Positions 1-8,039 are shown, counted from the first letter of the stretch. The stretch is DNA of 53,009 nucleotides from Paenibacillus ottowii (GCF_006874425.1 NZ_VIJZ01000019.1:1-53009); one strand, 5' to 3'. Numbers and translations: made by a program. Notes: generated from the sequence alone by a model not told the origin.

Positions 1-92
1 GCCTCCTGTGCAATATCTACGCCGACAACTAAATGCGATGAGGAAATGTTTTCAATGCGTTGATTTTGTTTATCTTGTGATTTAAACTTCAT
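1..92 (-). CDS. IS110-family transposase, N-terminal end (cut by window edge)
   Basis: The reverse strand opens with ATG at 92 and stays open to the window edge (30 codons). The residues HLVVGVDIAQEA match the start of the DEDD catalytic domain of IS110-family transposases (first Asp in VGVDIA). A good ribosome site (TAGGAGG) lies about 10 bases upstream. The rest of the gene is outside the window, so intactness is unknown. It is divergent from the hydrolase at 285. These enzymes are now known as bridge-RNA-guided recombinases, so the non-coding DNA upstream may matter. Confidence 0.75.
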   Translation of the reverse strand, partial: MKFKSQDKQNQRIENISSSHLVVGVDIAQE

Positions 93-236
93 AGTAGAGC
101 GACCTCCTAGATGATGGGCTTTTTAGGGCATTGACCCGTGACGTAACCCCATCGTACCGAGGCGCTCGTTTTTGTGCAAAGACCATATTATTCGTTTTAC
201 AGGAATTCTAACGGGCGGAATAGTTCAATGCGATAA
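93..236 (-). mobile_element. Probable non-coding left end of the IS110 element
   Basis: This GC-richer stretch lies directly upstream of the IS110 transposase start, on its coding strand. IS110 elements carry a non-coding left end of roughly this size that encodes the bridge RNA. I see no ORF in it. The outer boundary near 236 is a guess, based on the change to AT-rich sequence before the next gene. The assignment rests on position, not on a recognised RNA motif. Confidence 0.35.
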
Positions 237-284
237 ATAAGTGTATAATTTAGAAGACGTGAAGAATCTAATTGGGAGGCTTGT

Positions 285-1067
285 ATGATTAAAGATCATT
301 GGTTTACAGTGCAACGGATTGATGATAATACATACGCAATTAGTGAATACGGGCATTGGGAGAAAGTACATTCATTTTTATTATTGGGGAATCAACAAGG
401 GGTGTTAATTGATACAGGTCTTGGGATTGATAATATCAAGAGAATAACAGACCAGTTGACATCCTTACCTCTAAAAGTTATTACGACACATGTCCACACT
501 GACCACATCGGAAACCATGGCGAATTTGAACGGATCTTTGTCCATAAAGGAGATGAAGACTGGCTAATTAATGGGATTCAAGGCTTAACAATAGAACAAA
601 TCAGGAAGGATATTAGAAGAGATATAACTTTGCCTACACCAGAAACATTTGATCCGGATACATACCAGCCCTTTAAAGGAAAGCCGACAGGATTATTGAA
701 GGATGGTGATATATTCGATCTAGGGAACAGAAGATTAATTATATATCACACTCCAGGACATACTCCTGGCCATATTTCAGTTTTCGATGAAACAAGAGGG
801 TATTTATTTACTGGCGACCTGCTTTATGATGAAACGCCAATATATGCTTTTTATCCTTCAACGAACCCTGTCGATTTAGTAAATTCATTAGAAAGGATTG
901 CAAGAATACCCAACGTCAAAATGGTATATGGTTCTCATAATACATTAGGACTTAATCCAATAATTTTAGATGAAGCAAAAATTGCAGTTAAATTTCTGAG
1001 GGAAAATGATCTCGCCAAATTTGGAACTGGGATTCATAAATTTAATGGATTTAGCGTTCAGTTCTAA
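285..1067 (+). CDS. MBL-fold metallo-hydrolase
   Basis: A complete 260-residue metallo-beta-lactamase-fold protein. It has the zinc motif HxHxDH at residues 69-74 (HVHTDH), the later zinc ligand region HTPGHTPGH around 154-162, and TGDLLYD carrying the bridging Asp. The family includes hydrolases of thioesters, lactones and nucleic acids, and the substrate here cannot be read from sequence. The start is supported by GGGAGG 6-8 bases upstream. A TATAAT at 244-249 is the best -10 candidate, though no good -35 pairs with it. The gene is monocistronic, followed by a clear terminator, and sits between two IS110 fragments that point away from each other. Confidence 0.85.
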   Translation: MIKDHWFTVQRIDDNTYAISEYGHWEKVHSFLLLGNQQGVLIDTGLGIDNIKRITDQLTSLPLKVITTHVHTDHIGNHGEFERIFVHKGDEDWLINGIQGLTIEQIRKDIRRDITLPTPETFDPDTYQPFKGKPTGLLKDGDIFDLGNRRLIIYHTPGHTPGHISVFDETRGYLFTGDLLYDETPIYAFYPSTNPVDLVNSLERIARIPNVKMVYGSHNTLGLNPIILDEAKIAVKFLRENDLAKFGTGIHKFNGFSVQF

Positions 1068-1141
1068 TAATCTTGTCCAACTAACTGGGAACGTTAATTC
1101 AATAAAATAGCGACAGTCTAGGACTTTATTTCGTATTATTA

Positions 1142-1174
1142 GGTCAACCAGAGATTTCTGGTTGGCCTTTTTTC
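1142..1174 (+). terminator. Rho-independent terminator after the MBL-fold gene
   Basis: A GC-containing hairpin with arms GGTCAACCAGA and TCTGGTTGGCC is followed by a run of T. It ends the hydrolase transcript. Confidence 0.85.
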
Positions 1175-1197
1175 TTAGGCGTCATATGATGGCGATA

Positions 1198-1367
1198 GCC
1201 GAGAGAACGTGGACTTTATTGGGGCGGGCCCCGTCATGAAAACAGTTCTCTCACTGCCCCCAATGACCATGTTTGAGCTGGTTGAGACAGGGATCTCGTA
1301 TCACAATTGAAGCTACGGGAGGTACCATCGTGGGAGTGGCGGCAGCTTTAATATTAGGGAGTATGTT
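1198..1367 (+). ncRNA. Structured IS110 left-end leader, candidate bridge-RNA remnant
   Basis: This non-coding DNA sits directly upstream of an IS110 N-terminal fragment. It contains nested complementary segments. GAGAGAAC (1201-1208) pairs with GTTCTCTC (1245-1252). ATTGGGG (about 1218-1224) pairs with CCCCAAT (about 1257-1263). A small GGGGC/GGCCCC hairpin lies inside. Known IS110-family elements such as IS621 encode their bridge RNA in exactly this place. Since the transposase is truncated, this would be a fossil copy. Only the complementarity is seen; the function is inferred. Confidence 0.4.
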
Positions 1368-1574
1368 ATGGAGCTGGTTGTAGGATTAGATGTGGCTAAA
1401 GGAGCCAGCGTCGTTCAGGCTTTTCTAGGTAGGAATGAATCATACGGAATATTGGAGAGTATTAGCACGAGGAGAGCGGTTTTGAACGATTGGGAGACTC
1501 TTAATGCGATGTGCACGCGGACCGGAGACTTATCATGTGAAATACTCAACATAAGCAATTTACTTACTTTTTGA
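1368..1574 (+). pseudogene. IS110-family transposase, truncated N-terminal fragment
   Basis: The first about 45 residues (MELVVGLDVAKGASVVQAFL...) match the N-terminus of a second, different IS110 transposase; the family's first catalytic Asp is in VGLDVAKG. Full-length proteins are about 400 residues, but this frame stops after 68. The IS sequence appears to end near 1550, where AT-rich chromosomal DNA and an inverted repeat begin. This is a 5' remnant, probably left by deletion. The start follows a weak AGGGA site. Confidence 0.7.
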
Positions 1575-1620
1575 AAAAAATACTTAAAAACACTTAACAA
1601 AAAGCGTTAAATTGCTTATG
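1550..1620. promoter_or_regulatory. Long-armed inverted repeat upstream of the deoR-type gene
   Basis: CATAAGCAATTTA (1550-1562) is repeated in perfect inverted form as TAAATTGCTTATG (1608-1620). The 45-bp AT-rich stretch between them contains a smaller pair, TTAAC and GTTAA (1594-1610). It ends about 30 bases before the regulator's likely start. DeoR-family repressors often bind inverted repeats in their own promoters, so an autoregulatory operator is the simplest reading. A scar of the adjoining IS is the alternative. Confidence 0.5.
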
Positions 1621-1649
1621 ATGAATATAGGGAAAGGGGGAGGGGTTAT

Positions 1650-2414
1650 ATTCACCAAGAGGAACGACTTTTAAAAATTTTGGAGTATCTCCAAAGCCGT
1701 AACCAATTATCAAATTCGGAAATTTGCGATTTATTAAACATCTCGAGAGATACGGCAAGAAGGGATATTATTAAGCTTGTTCACGAAGGGGGGGTTATCA
1801 GAACTCATGGAGGTATTGCCTTACCCTTATTAAAAGAAGAAATAAGAGCCTACAAGGAACGTGTAACCTCAGCAACAAAGCAAAAGATGCTTATTGCAAA
1901 AGCAGCTTCTGCGCACATCGCTGACGGAGATGTTTGTTTCATGGATGTGTCGACTACCATTCAACTGCTCTGTGGGCAATTGGACAAGAATCTGACGGTT
2001 TACACACACTCGTTGGATAATGCAGAAGCTTTATCAGCAAAAAGTGAAATTAACATAAATTTGCTCGGGGGCAGATTTAATCATGAAAACCGTTTTTTTT
2101 ATGACTACGACACAGCTATGCAGTTGAACGATGTTTTTTTTGACAAAGCTTTTTTAGGAGCTGCCGCCATTATGGAAGACGGAGTGTATTTTGCAAACCG
2201 TGATGATGCTTTAGTTAAAAAGCTGGTATCGGGACGTGCCAGAGAAGTATTTTTACTTGCCGATTTCAAAAAATTTAATTTAACAAGCCCGTTTAAAGGT
2301 CTGAATTTTTCCGAAATTGATATTCTAATTACAAATCAGGATGCCCCGAAGCATTCATTGCTGATGTTGCAGGATAGCGGAGTAGAAGTTATCAAGGTGC
2401 TTGAGGAAGAATAG
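1650..2414 (+). CDS. DeoR/GlpR-family transcriptional regulator
   Basis: A sugar-operon repressor with an N-terminal winged HTH (QLSNSEICDLLNISRDTARR, then HGG in IRTHGGIALP) and a C-terminal DeoRC sensor domain resembling sugar-phosphate isomerases. The first conventional start, TTG at 1680, would cut off family-typical residues HQEERLLKI. These are open in frame back to an ATT codon at 1650, which is spaced 6 bases from a very strong AGGGGGAGG site. I therefore place the start at ATT, a rare but known initiation codon; TTG 1680 is the fallback. The stop overlaps a GTG of the next frame. The downstream HAD phosphatase suggests a sugar-phosphate substrate. Confidence 0.8.
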   Translation: MHQEERLLKILEYLQSRNQLSNSEICDLLNISRDTARRDIIKLVHEGGVIRTHGGIALPLLKEEIRAYKERVTSATKQKMLIAKAASAHIADGDVCFMDVSTTIQLLCGQLDKNLTVYTHSLDNAEALSAKSEININLLGGRFNHENRFFYDYDTAMQLNDVFFDKAFLGAAAIMEDGVYFANRDDALVKKLVSGRAREVFLLADFKKFNLTSPFKGLNFSEIDILITNQDAPKHSLLMLQDSGVEVIKVLEEE

Positions 2415-2443
2415 TGATAAAAAATCGCAAGGGAGCATGGGCC

Positions 2444-3247
2444 ATGATACAAGCAATCTTTAGCGATATTGACGGGACGTTGTTAAATTCAAAACATCAA
2501 ATTACATTCGACACCAAAAATACAATCCAAGAAGTTGTGGGAAGAAATATCCCTTTTGTACTTGTTTCAGCGAGAATGCCAAGCAGCATTTTTCCTCTTC
2601 AGCAAGAGCTCAATATTCATGCTCCCGTCATTTGTTATAGCGGTGCTCTAATATTGGGCTTTGATAGGGAAATCCTCCATAGCATCTGCTTATCAAAAAA
2701 GAGCATTAAACAAATATACGATATTGTAACGGATCATTATCCTTCTATTAGTTTTAACCTATATGGCTATGACCAGTGGATCGTTGATAACACTCAAAAT
2801 CCATGGGTAATTCAGGAAGCGAGGATTATTAATGCCTCTCCCATACAGAGGGTGCTCCCCTCATATTTAGAAGAAGATCATGATACTCACAAAATTTTAT
2901 GCATGGGACCTCCCGAAGACATTGAGCGGCTTGTACAACAAATCAAAAAAGAAGTTACGGGTATCAGTGTTTATAAATCCAAGGGAACCTATCTGGAAAT
3001 TATGGATGAGATGGTGTCCAAATCGTATGCCATTCAGGAACTCGAGGGGATATTTAATATTACTTATCGTGAATCGATGACCATTGGAGACAACTATAAT
3101 GACATGGATATGATTTTGTACGCAGGCCTTGGGATTGCAATGGGGAATGCACCGGAGGAAGTTAAGAAAATTGCCGACTGGGTCACATCGAGCAATGATG
3201 AAGACGGATTGAAAATAGGCTTGGAAAAATACATTTTGTCCGTTTGA
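2444..3247 (+). CDS. Cof-type HAD-IIB phosphatase
   Basis: A haloacid-dehalogenase-superfamily phosphatase of the Cof/YkrA type, about 267 residues. Motif I is DIDGTLL (nucleophile Asp), motif II is the Ser in VSARM, and motif IV is GDNYNDMDM. The long cap between motifs II and III marks subclass IIB, whose members dephosphorylate sugar phosphates and similar small metabolites. A longer frame opens at GTG 2414, but ATG 2444 has GGGAG at 8 bases and starts directly at the conserved IQAIFSDIDGT, so I chose it. It is cotranscribed with the DeoR regulator. Confidence 0.85.
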   Translation: MIQAIFSDIDGTLLNSKHQITFDTKNTIQEVVGRNIPFVLVSARMPSSIFPLQQELNIHAPVICYSGALILGFDREILHSICLSKKSIKQIYDIVTDHYPSISFNLYGYDQWIVDNTQNPWVIQEARIINASPIQRVLPSYLEEDHDTHKILCMGPPEDIERLVQQIKKEVTGISVYKSKGTYLEIMDEMVSKSYAIQELEGIFNITYRESMTIGDNYNDMDMILYAGLGIAMGNAPEEVKKIADWVTSSNDEDGLKIGLEKYILSV

Positions 3248-3251
3248 AATG

Positions 3252-3268
3252 ATCCAGTGACACTGGAT
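3252..3268. repeat. 17-bp dyad
   Basis: ATCCAGTG and CACTGGAT are perfect 8-bp inverted arms around one base, directly after the phosphatase stop. There is no T-run, so it is not an intrinsic terminator by itself. Confidence 0.4.
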
Positions 3269-3400
3269 ATGCAAACACCAGAAGACGGTAGGCATTGGAA
3301 ATAGAAAGGAGAGGGGGACACGTAACCTGAGGATACTGAGTTTGTATCTCCTCGGTTTGAGAGACGAGAACGGTAGAAAAAGAAAAGCAGAGTGAGGCGA

Positions 3401-3441
3401 CAAGAAGAGATCAACGTGTTCCGACTGTTGATCTCTTCTTG
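3401..3441. terminator. 15-bp perfect stem-loop
   Basis: CAAGAAGAGATCAAC (3401-3415) pairs perfectly with GTTGATCTCTTCTTG (3427-3441) around an 11-base loop. The 3' side of the stem is T-rich on the + strand, and T-rich sequence also follows on the - strand. It could end transcription of the phosphatase operon in either direction, but lacks a classical U-tract. A weaker hairpin (GAGGATAC with GTATC) precedes it near 3330-3352. Confidence 0.45.
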
Positions 3442-3940
3442 TGTTGAGCCCAATCAGCACGACAGATTACAACAAATCTGAGGAAAGATAGATTGGGAGT
3501 TTGGTCGTCTAGATTTGTAGTGAAGAGCTTATTTGCCTGTAGTTTTTGCAGAGAGCAGAAGAGGTTAACAATATGGATGCAAAATGGAAAAGGAATTACT
3601 ATTCCTATATCTATGTTGAATTTCTATTTATATATGAGATCTTAAAAGGTGTAAGAAGAGTAATTAAAATCATAGTTTACACAAGAAAAATATCGCATCA
3701 TGTATTCAGAAATGAAAGGAGAATTTATGTATCGACTTTTTGGTCCTGAAGCATATGGGAGATATATATTTTATTTAGACCTATATTATTATCTTTGATT
3801 TTATTATTTGCGTTATTTTTTATTATGGGGTTTAATTTTAAGTTTAAATTTATGAGTTGATCTATCTAGAGCAAGTTAGTATGAATTCAATAAGTGCCTT
3901 AGTTGCTGATTAACTAATCTGTAGTTTGGATCTATCCCCT
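3442..3940. other. AT-rich intergenic region, no supported gene
   Basis: No recognisable protein. The best small ORF is 3727-3798 (23 codons, starting MYRLFG) with AAAGGAG five bases upstream of its ATG. A neighbouring frame just after it encodes a hydrophobic stretch (ILLSLILLFALFFIMGF), so a short membrane peptide broken by a frameshift is possible. Evidence is weak. Confidence 0.25.
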
Positions 3941-4087
3941 CATGATAGACAGTGGAAAAAAAGTTCATGTTACAATGAACTTAACACTGTAGATCGGAGG
4001 GATTTTTATATACCCAAGAAAGCACAACCGTTTACCCGATATAGCGAAAAGACGGTTCATCTACGAACGTACATCCCATTGCGCTAG
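3941..4087 (+). pseudogene. IS3-like left end with decayed orfA start
   Basis: A GTTCAT/ATGAAC inverted repeat (3963-3980) precedes a good ribosome site (CGGAGGG, 3996-4001). Eight bases later the frame reads I-P-K-K-A-Q-P-F-T-R-Y-S from an ATA codon at 4010, then stops at 4087. The peptide resembles the beginning of IS3-family OrfA proteins, with the initiating ATG apparently mutated to ATA. The rest of the element is absent. Family assignment is tentative. Confidence 0.35.
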
Positions 4088-4349
4088 TTTCAAAAAAATT
4101 TGATAAACAAAATAATAACTGAAAGTCACCGACACTTAAGTCATTGGCAGGCCTTCAAGCTGGAATAAGTGCATAGCTCGACCGCTATTAAAGAGTATGC
4201 CAGCTTGTTAAAGCCAGCATTGTCCAGAGCGTTGCTTAAGTTTCTTTTCCAGCTTATCCGGGACTGAAGAGACGTTTTTCAATGCGAGAAGTCCATACGG
4301 CTCTTGTCTTATAAATACAGTCCATTTAAAGCGACTCGGAGGTACAAAT

Positions 4350-5045
4350 ATGCTAAGAACGATATTAGTTGTTGACGACGATGAAGAAATCGTAAAACTC
4401 ATCACAAAGAGTTTAAGGTATGAGCAATTTGCAATACTTCCGGCATATTCGGGTAGAGAAGCCTTATCTGTATTGGAAGAAAATAACATTGATTTCATCG
4501 TTCTTGATATAGTGATGCCTGATATGGATGGACTTGATGTCTGCAGAAGTATCCGAAATTCTTATAATGTTCCAATTTTGTTTTTAAGTGCGCGTGATAA
4601 GGACATTGATAAAATCGTCGGGCTTGAAATAGGAGCAGACGACTACATGACCAAACCTTTCAGTATTCAGGAGCTTGCCTCCAGGATAAAGGCTCACTTC
4701 AGAAAAGTGGATAGGCTTTTTAAAGAGTGGGATGAACTTAGTCCCAGTAACGAAAAGACGAATTCTGCGCTCATTTTGAACGATAAGACGTTTGAAGCAT
4801 ACCTGAATAGCAGGAAGCTCGACTTATCAACGAAGGAATTTCAGATTTTGTCTATCCTCATGCGCCACCCCAATAATGTATTGACTCGTGAGCAGATATA
4901 TGAAAACGTCTGGGGAGACGAATACGGAGAAATAAATACCGTAACGGTTCATATAAAAAATATCCGTAAGAAACTTGGTCCTGAACATGACTTTATTAAA
5001 ACAATATGGGGCATAGGATATAAATACACGGAAAGAGTGCAATAG
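4350..5045 (+). CDS. OmpR/VanR-like response regulator
   Basis: A 231-residue response regulator. The receiver domain has the acidic pair in VVDDDEE, phospho-acceptor D53 in VLDIVMPD and switch Lys K102 in MTKPF. A C-terminal OmpR-type winged helix (about 130-230) has the usual LTREQIYENVWG and VHIKNIRKKL blocks. The start has GGAGG 7 bases upstream. The stop is one base before the histidine kinase ATG, so the two are translationally coupled. It is most like the VanR/YkoG group, but no target operon lies next to it, so the stimulus is unknown. Confidence 0.9.
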   Translation: MLRTILVVDDDEEIVKLITKSLRYEQFAILPAYSGREALSVLEENNIDFIVLDIVMPDMDGLDVCRSIRNSYNVPILFLSARDKDIDKIVGLEIGADDYMTKPFSIQELASRIKAHFRKVDRLFKEWDELSPSNEKTNSALILNDKTFEAYLNSRKLDLSTKEFQILSILMRHPNNVLTREQIYENVWGDEYGEINTVTVHIKNIRKKLGPEHDFIKTIWGIGYKYTERVQ

Positions 5046-5046
5046 T

Positions 5047-6102
5047 ATGAAACTGAAAATAAAACTTCCGCTTTTGTTCCTGCTGATGTTTATAATGTTC
5101 ATGTTTTCGGTTGGAATATACCTGAAGTTTGTCTTTGCAGTATACTCTCCTATACGCAGTTCATTGCTAGACTCGCGATATATAGCATTGCTCCTGCCCA
5201 TATTTGCAATTGCCTGTTTCATATTTATTATTCTGATTATCTATATTCATTTTTGCATAGAGAAACCCATTCAGCTTCTGAATACCAGGCTTGAAGAAGT
5301 AAATATTGTACATCCACTGCCTCCGCTAGCTCTGAGAAGTAATGACGAGATCGGAGAACTTTATAAACACTTTAATAAGATGGAGCATCGGCTTCAACTC
5401 GCGCACAAAGAGCAGACCGATATGATCGCGGCAATTGCCCACGACTTGAAAACACCCTTGACATCTATTAATGGCTTTACTGAACTGCTGGCTACGCACA
5501 AGGATTTACCAGAAACTGAAAAGCAGGAATATTATGATTTAATTCAAAAGAAGTCAGGATTTATGGTCGAACTCATCAATGATTTCTCCAGCTTCACCAA
5601 AGAAAAATTGGAGTTGGAATCTATGATAGCTAAACCTGTAAAAGCATCAAAATTATTTGAAAACATTGCCCTTGAATATGAGTATGAGTTGGCGGGACTT
5701 GACAACGAGCTTACTTGCCACCATTCATTCACGGAAAATATATGGCTGATGGTCAACGAACCGATGATACGTCGGGTTTTCGGCAACCTCTTTAGCAATG
5801 CTGTAAGATATGGAGGGAAAAATAAGCTGAAAGTGTATATGACCGGATACCCGCTAGGACAGTATGCCTATTTTCAAATCGAGGATAATGGAATTGGAGT
5901 CCCGGATAAGGATATATCTTCTCTGTTCCTCAAATTTTTCACTGTGGATAAATCTCGGCAAATCCAAAAGGGCGGGCTGGGGCTGGGGCTTGCAAGCTGT
6001 AAATCCATTATTGAACATCATAGGGGCGAAATTGGCGCCTACCCTTCTGGATATGGCGGTTTGGGGATAAGATTCAGCCTTCCCTTGGCCGCACAACACT
6101 GA
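5047..6102 (+). CDS. VanS-like sensor histidine kinase
   Basis: A membrane sensor kinase of 351 residues. Two transmembrane helices (about 9-31 and 46-70) enclose only a very short extracytoplasmic loop, so it probably senses within or near the membrane, or through a partner. A HAMP-like linker follows, then HisKA with H132 (AIAHDLKTPLTS) and HATPase_c with N box FSNAVRYG, G1 DNGIGV and G2 GGLGLGLA. It pairs with the preceding regulator and is followed by a terminator, so the operon is just these two genes. Confidence 0.9.
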   Translation: MKLKIKLPLLFLLMFIMFMFSVGIYLKFVFAVYSPIRSSLLDSRYIALLLPIFAIACFIFIILIIYIHFCIEKPIQLLNTRLEEVNIVHPLPPLALRSNDEIGELYKHFNKMEHRLQLAHKEQTDMIAAIAHDLKTPLTSINGFTELLATHKDLPETEKQEYYDLIQKKSGFMVELINDFSSFTKEKLELESMIAKPVKASKLFENIALEYEYELAGLDNELTCHHSFTENIWLMVNEPMIRRVFGNLFSNAVRYGGKNKLKVYMTGYPLGQYAYFQIEDNGIGVPDKDISSLFLKFFTVDKSRQIQKGGLGLGLASCKSIIEHHRGEIGAYPSGYGGLGIRFSLPLAAQH

Positions 6103-6138
6103 TTTTATTGTTGCGCATTTTCTTTTACAACAGGAGTT

Positions 6139-6190
6139 AATGGCTGCTGCCAGCTGTGAACACCCAGGCAGCAGCCATTTTTATTTTTTC
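6139..6190 (+). terminator. Rho-independent terminator of the two-component operon
   Basis: AATGGCTGCTGCC (6139-6151) pairs with GGCAGCAGCCATT (6167-6179), a 13-bp perfect stem followed by a T-rich tract. Confidence 0.9.
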
Positions 6191-6273
6191 AGTGTTTTAT
6201 AATTTTTTATATTCTCTTTACAAACATTTATTTTTCTTTTAAAGAAGCTTTATCTTTGTGTTGTAAAAATTAC

Positions 6274-6293
6274 TTGTAGTAAAAAAACTACAA
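6274..6293. promoter_or_regulatory. Dyad operator candidate before the alpha/beta hydrolase
   Basis: TTGTAGT and ACTACAA are perfect 7-bp inverted arms separated by six A residues, 31 bases upstream of the hydrolase start and just before its ribosome site. It sits where a repressor would block transcription. The regulator is unknown. Confidence 0.45.
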
Positions 6294-6323
6294 TAACTAG
6301 AACTCGAAAAGGAGGATGTTACA

Positions 6324-7484
6324 ATGTCAATTGAGTTCAGCCGTTGGCCCAATCACTACATGATGTCATACCAAGTCACCAAAGCTTTAGGTATGGCAAG
6401 CCTCGGTGCTACGGATGTCATCGAGATCTACGAGGCCTGCAAAAAAATCGACCCTGATGACAAAGATACGTGGCACAGGGAATGGCTCATAACGGCTCAG
6501 GCATTGGAAAGACACGGCAAGGAGGCCGAAACAGCTGGAAACTGGTATACAGCACGAAACTGCTACATTCGTGCTTGCAATTACTACAGAATTGCGGAAT
6601 ATGCGGTGATGGATGATGACACCGAGAAAATCCGTCTATTTAAAAAAGTAAGTGAACTCTTCGAAGCTGCCGGAAAGTACTTCGATGTCCAACCGGAGAA
6701 GATCCAAGTCGATTACGAAGATGTCAAGCTGGATGGTTACTTCTTCTCCCCTTCCTGGATAAAAGGTCCGAAGCCGACCCTTTTTGCTCTCAACGGTGGC
6801 GACGAGTGGTCAATTGAAAACTATTTCTGGTTAGGTCCCGCTTTTATTTCGTGTGGATATAACTTTCTGGTCTATGACCAGCCTGGTACCGGCCTCTCGC
6901 TGTACGAAAAGGGAAAAGGAAGACGAGCGGACAGTGAGGCTTTCCATTCTCGAGCAATCGACTTTCTTCTAACGCGGCCGGAAGTCGATCCTGATAAGAT
7001 TATCGTGCACGGTGAGAGTTTTGCGGCTTACGACTCTTTGCGATTCGCTTCGTTCGATCACAGGATTGCTGCCGTCATTTCCGACGGTGGTACGCACGCC
7101 TTTGATTGGGATGCAATGCTTAAATGGATGCCACCGAGTCTGGCCGCACATGGCATGAGAATTCTGGGGGCCAAAAGCTTGGAGGACTTTGCGGATAATC
7201 CGCGTTTTGCCTATAATCTTGAGGGCGTGCTCCACCAGATAGAATGTCCGCTTCTTGTAATGCACGGAGCGGAAGAGATATTGGTTCAGCCAAATCCGCT
7301 GACACAAGCCTTGAAAAATTATGAGCAAGCGGGATCGAAAAACAAGACGTTCTTCCCGATAGAGGATAGACGACTTGGGGGATTAGAACACTGTCAGGTA
7401 GACAACATCAACGTGCTGCATGAGGTAGTGCTGAATTGGCTCTGCTCAATTGGTCTTGGGCCAGCCGCACCTCGCCCTAAGTGA
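6324..7484 (+). CDS. Alpha/beta-hydrolase (DHPON-hydrolase / Ayg1-like family)
   Basis: A 386-residue cytosolic hydrolase with an alpha-helical N-terminal cap (about 1-125, TPR-like) and a C-terminal alpha/beta-hydrolase domain. The nucleophile is S232 in HGESFA. The acid is probably in MHGAEEIL, and the His is in LEHCQVDN near the end. This architecture is that of 2,6-dihydroxypseudooxynicotine hydrolase and the fungal polyketide-shortening enzyme Ayg1, which cleave C-C bonds. The substrate here is unknown. AAGGAGG lies 9 bases before ATG. The gene is flanked by terminators, so it is monocistronic. Confidence 0.8.
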   Translation: MSIEFSRWPNHYMMSYQVTKALGMASLGATDVIEIYEACKKIDPDDKDTWHREWLITAQALERHGKEAETAGNWYTARNCYIRACNYYRIAEYAVMDDDTEKIRLFKKVSELFEAAGKYFDVQPEKIQVDYEDVKLDGYFFSPSWIKGPKPTLFALNGGDEWSIENYFWLGPAFISCGYNFLVYDQPGTGLSLYEKGKGRRADSEAFHSRAIDFLLTRPEVDPDKIIVHGESFAAYDSLRFASFDHRIAAVISDGGTHAFDWDAMLKWMPPSLAAHGMRILGAKSLEDFADNPRFAYNLEGVLHQIECPLLVMHGAEEILVQPNPLTQALKNYEQAGSKNKTFFPIEDRRLGGLEHCQVDNINVLHEVVLNWLCSIGLGPAAPRPK

Positions 7485-7553
7485 TTGCCAGAGGCATCCA
7501 GCGCTATATGAAAAAGCAAAATTCGATATATTGAAAGATTTAGGTTTCTGATT

Positions 7554-7602
7554 GAGCTTATTCAGGAGTGTCCTACTTGGAATCCTGAATAAGCTCTCTC
7601 TT
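7554..7602 (+). terminator. Rho-independent terminator after the alpha/beta hydrolase
   Basis: GAGCTTATTCAGGA (7554-7567) pairs with TCCTGAATAAGCTC (7583-7596), followed by a T-rich tail. Confidence 0.85.
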
Positions 7603-7954
7603 TATTGAGGAGTTGAAGACTGTGAGTATTTTCGGTTTTGAATCAAGAGCCTTCGGATCTTTAGGCGGGCAGCATATTTTGGTAACGTGCATCAACTTGT
7701 AGCCCCGGAAGTGGAGCCGGCTCACAATAAACTAATCGATAAGGAGTTTGGCCGTTAAGTTTAAAGCCGACATCGCGCCCTTTATTTGAGGGCGAATGTC
7801 GGTTTCTGCTATAATTAACCGTCGTTTCATGCAATCGAGGCACATATGTCCGCGTTCAGAAGAAAACGACTTCAAAATAGATAAGTGTACTAGGGACATA
7901 ACGACGGCGTATTTTATAATCAGTCGGTGAGTTCTACTATCAAAATTCTGTAAC
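7603..7954. other. Gene-free stretch with one strong hairpin
   Basis: No recognised gene. CCGACATCGCGCCC (7767-7780) pairs almost completely with GGGCGAATGTCGG (7790-7802), a terminator-like hairpin followed by only a short T-run. A 60-codon reverse-strand frame spans it, but the protein is unfamiliar and the hairpin better explains the sequence. Confidence 0.4.
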
Positions 7955-8003
7955 TTGACTTTTAAAACTACAAATATAATAACTGAATATTACATTTGTA
8001 ATA
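7955..8003 (+). promoter_or_regulatory. Beta-lactamase promoter with BlaI/CopY-type operator
   Basis: TTGACT (7955-7960) and TATAAT (7975-7980) form a promoter with an unusually short 14-bp spacer. Just downstream, TATTACATTTGTAATA (7988-8003) is a perfect dyad containing TACA-NN-TGTA, the recognised half-site pair of the BlaI/MecI/CopY repressors. It would cover the transcription start. This suggests beta-lactam-inducible or otherwise repressed expression. No blaI or blaR gene is in the window, so the repressor would act from elsewhere. Confidence 0.65.
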
Positions 8004-8039
8004 CATGTGGAAATGAGAAGAGAGGAGGACATCGGGCAA

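Noticed and set aside
2897..3460. Reverse-strand ORF of 187 codons
   Set aside because: It is antisense to the HAD phosphatase and its flank, with no family resemblance or ribosome site.
3546..3749. 67-codon ORF
   Set aside because: AT-rich composition, no recognisable family and no good Shine-Dalgarno at its start; treated as intergenic.
6274..6293. BlaI/MecI operator before the alpha/beta hydrolase
   Set aside because: The arms run TTGTAGT...ACTACAA, opposite in order to the TACA-NN-TGTA core, so it is not that operator type.
7661..7843. Reverse 60-codon ORF resembling a transposase tail (KLNGQTPYRL)
   Set aside because: The similarity is too short, and the stretch is better explained by a strong hairpin.
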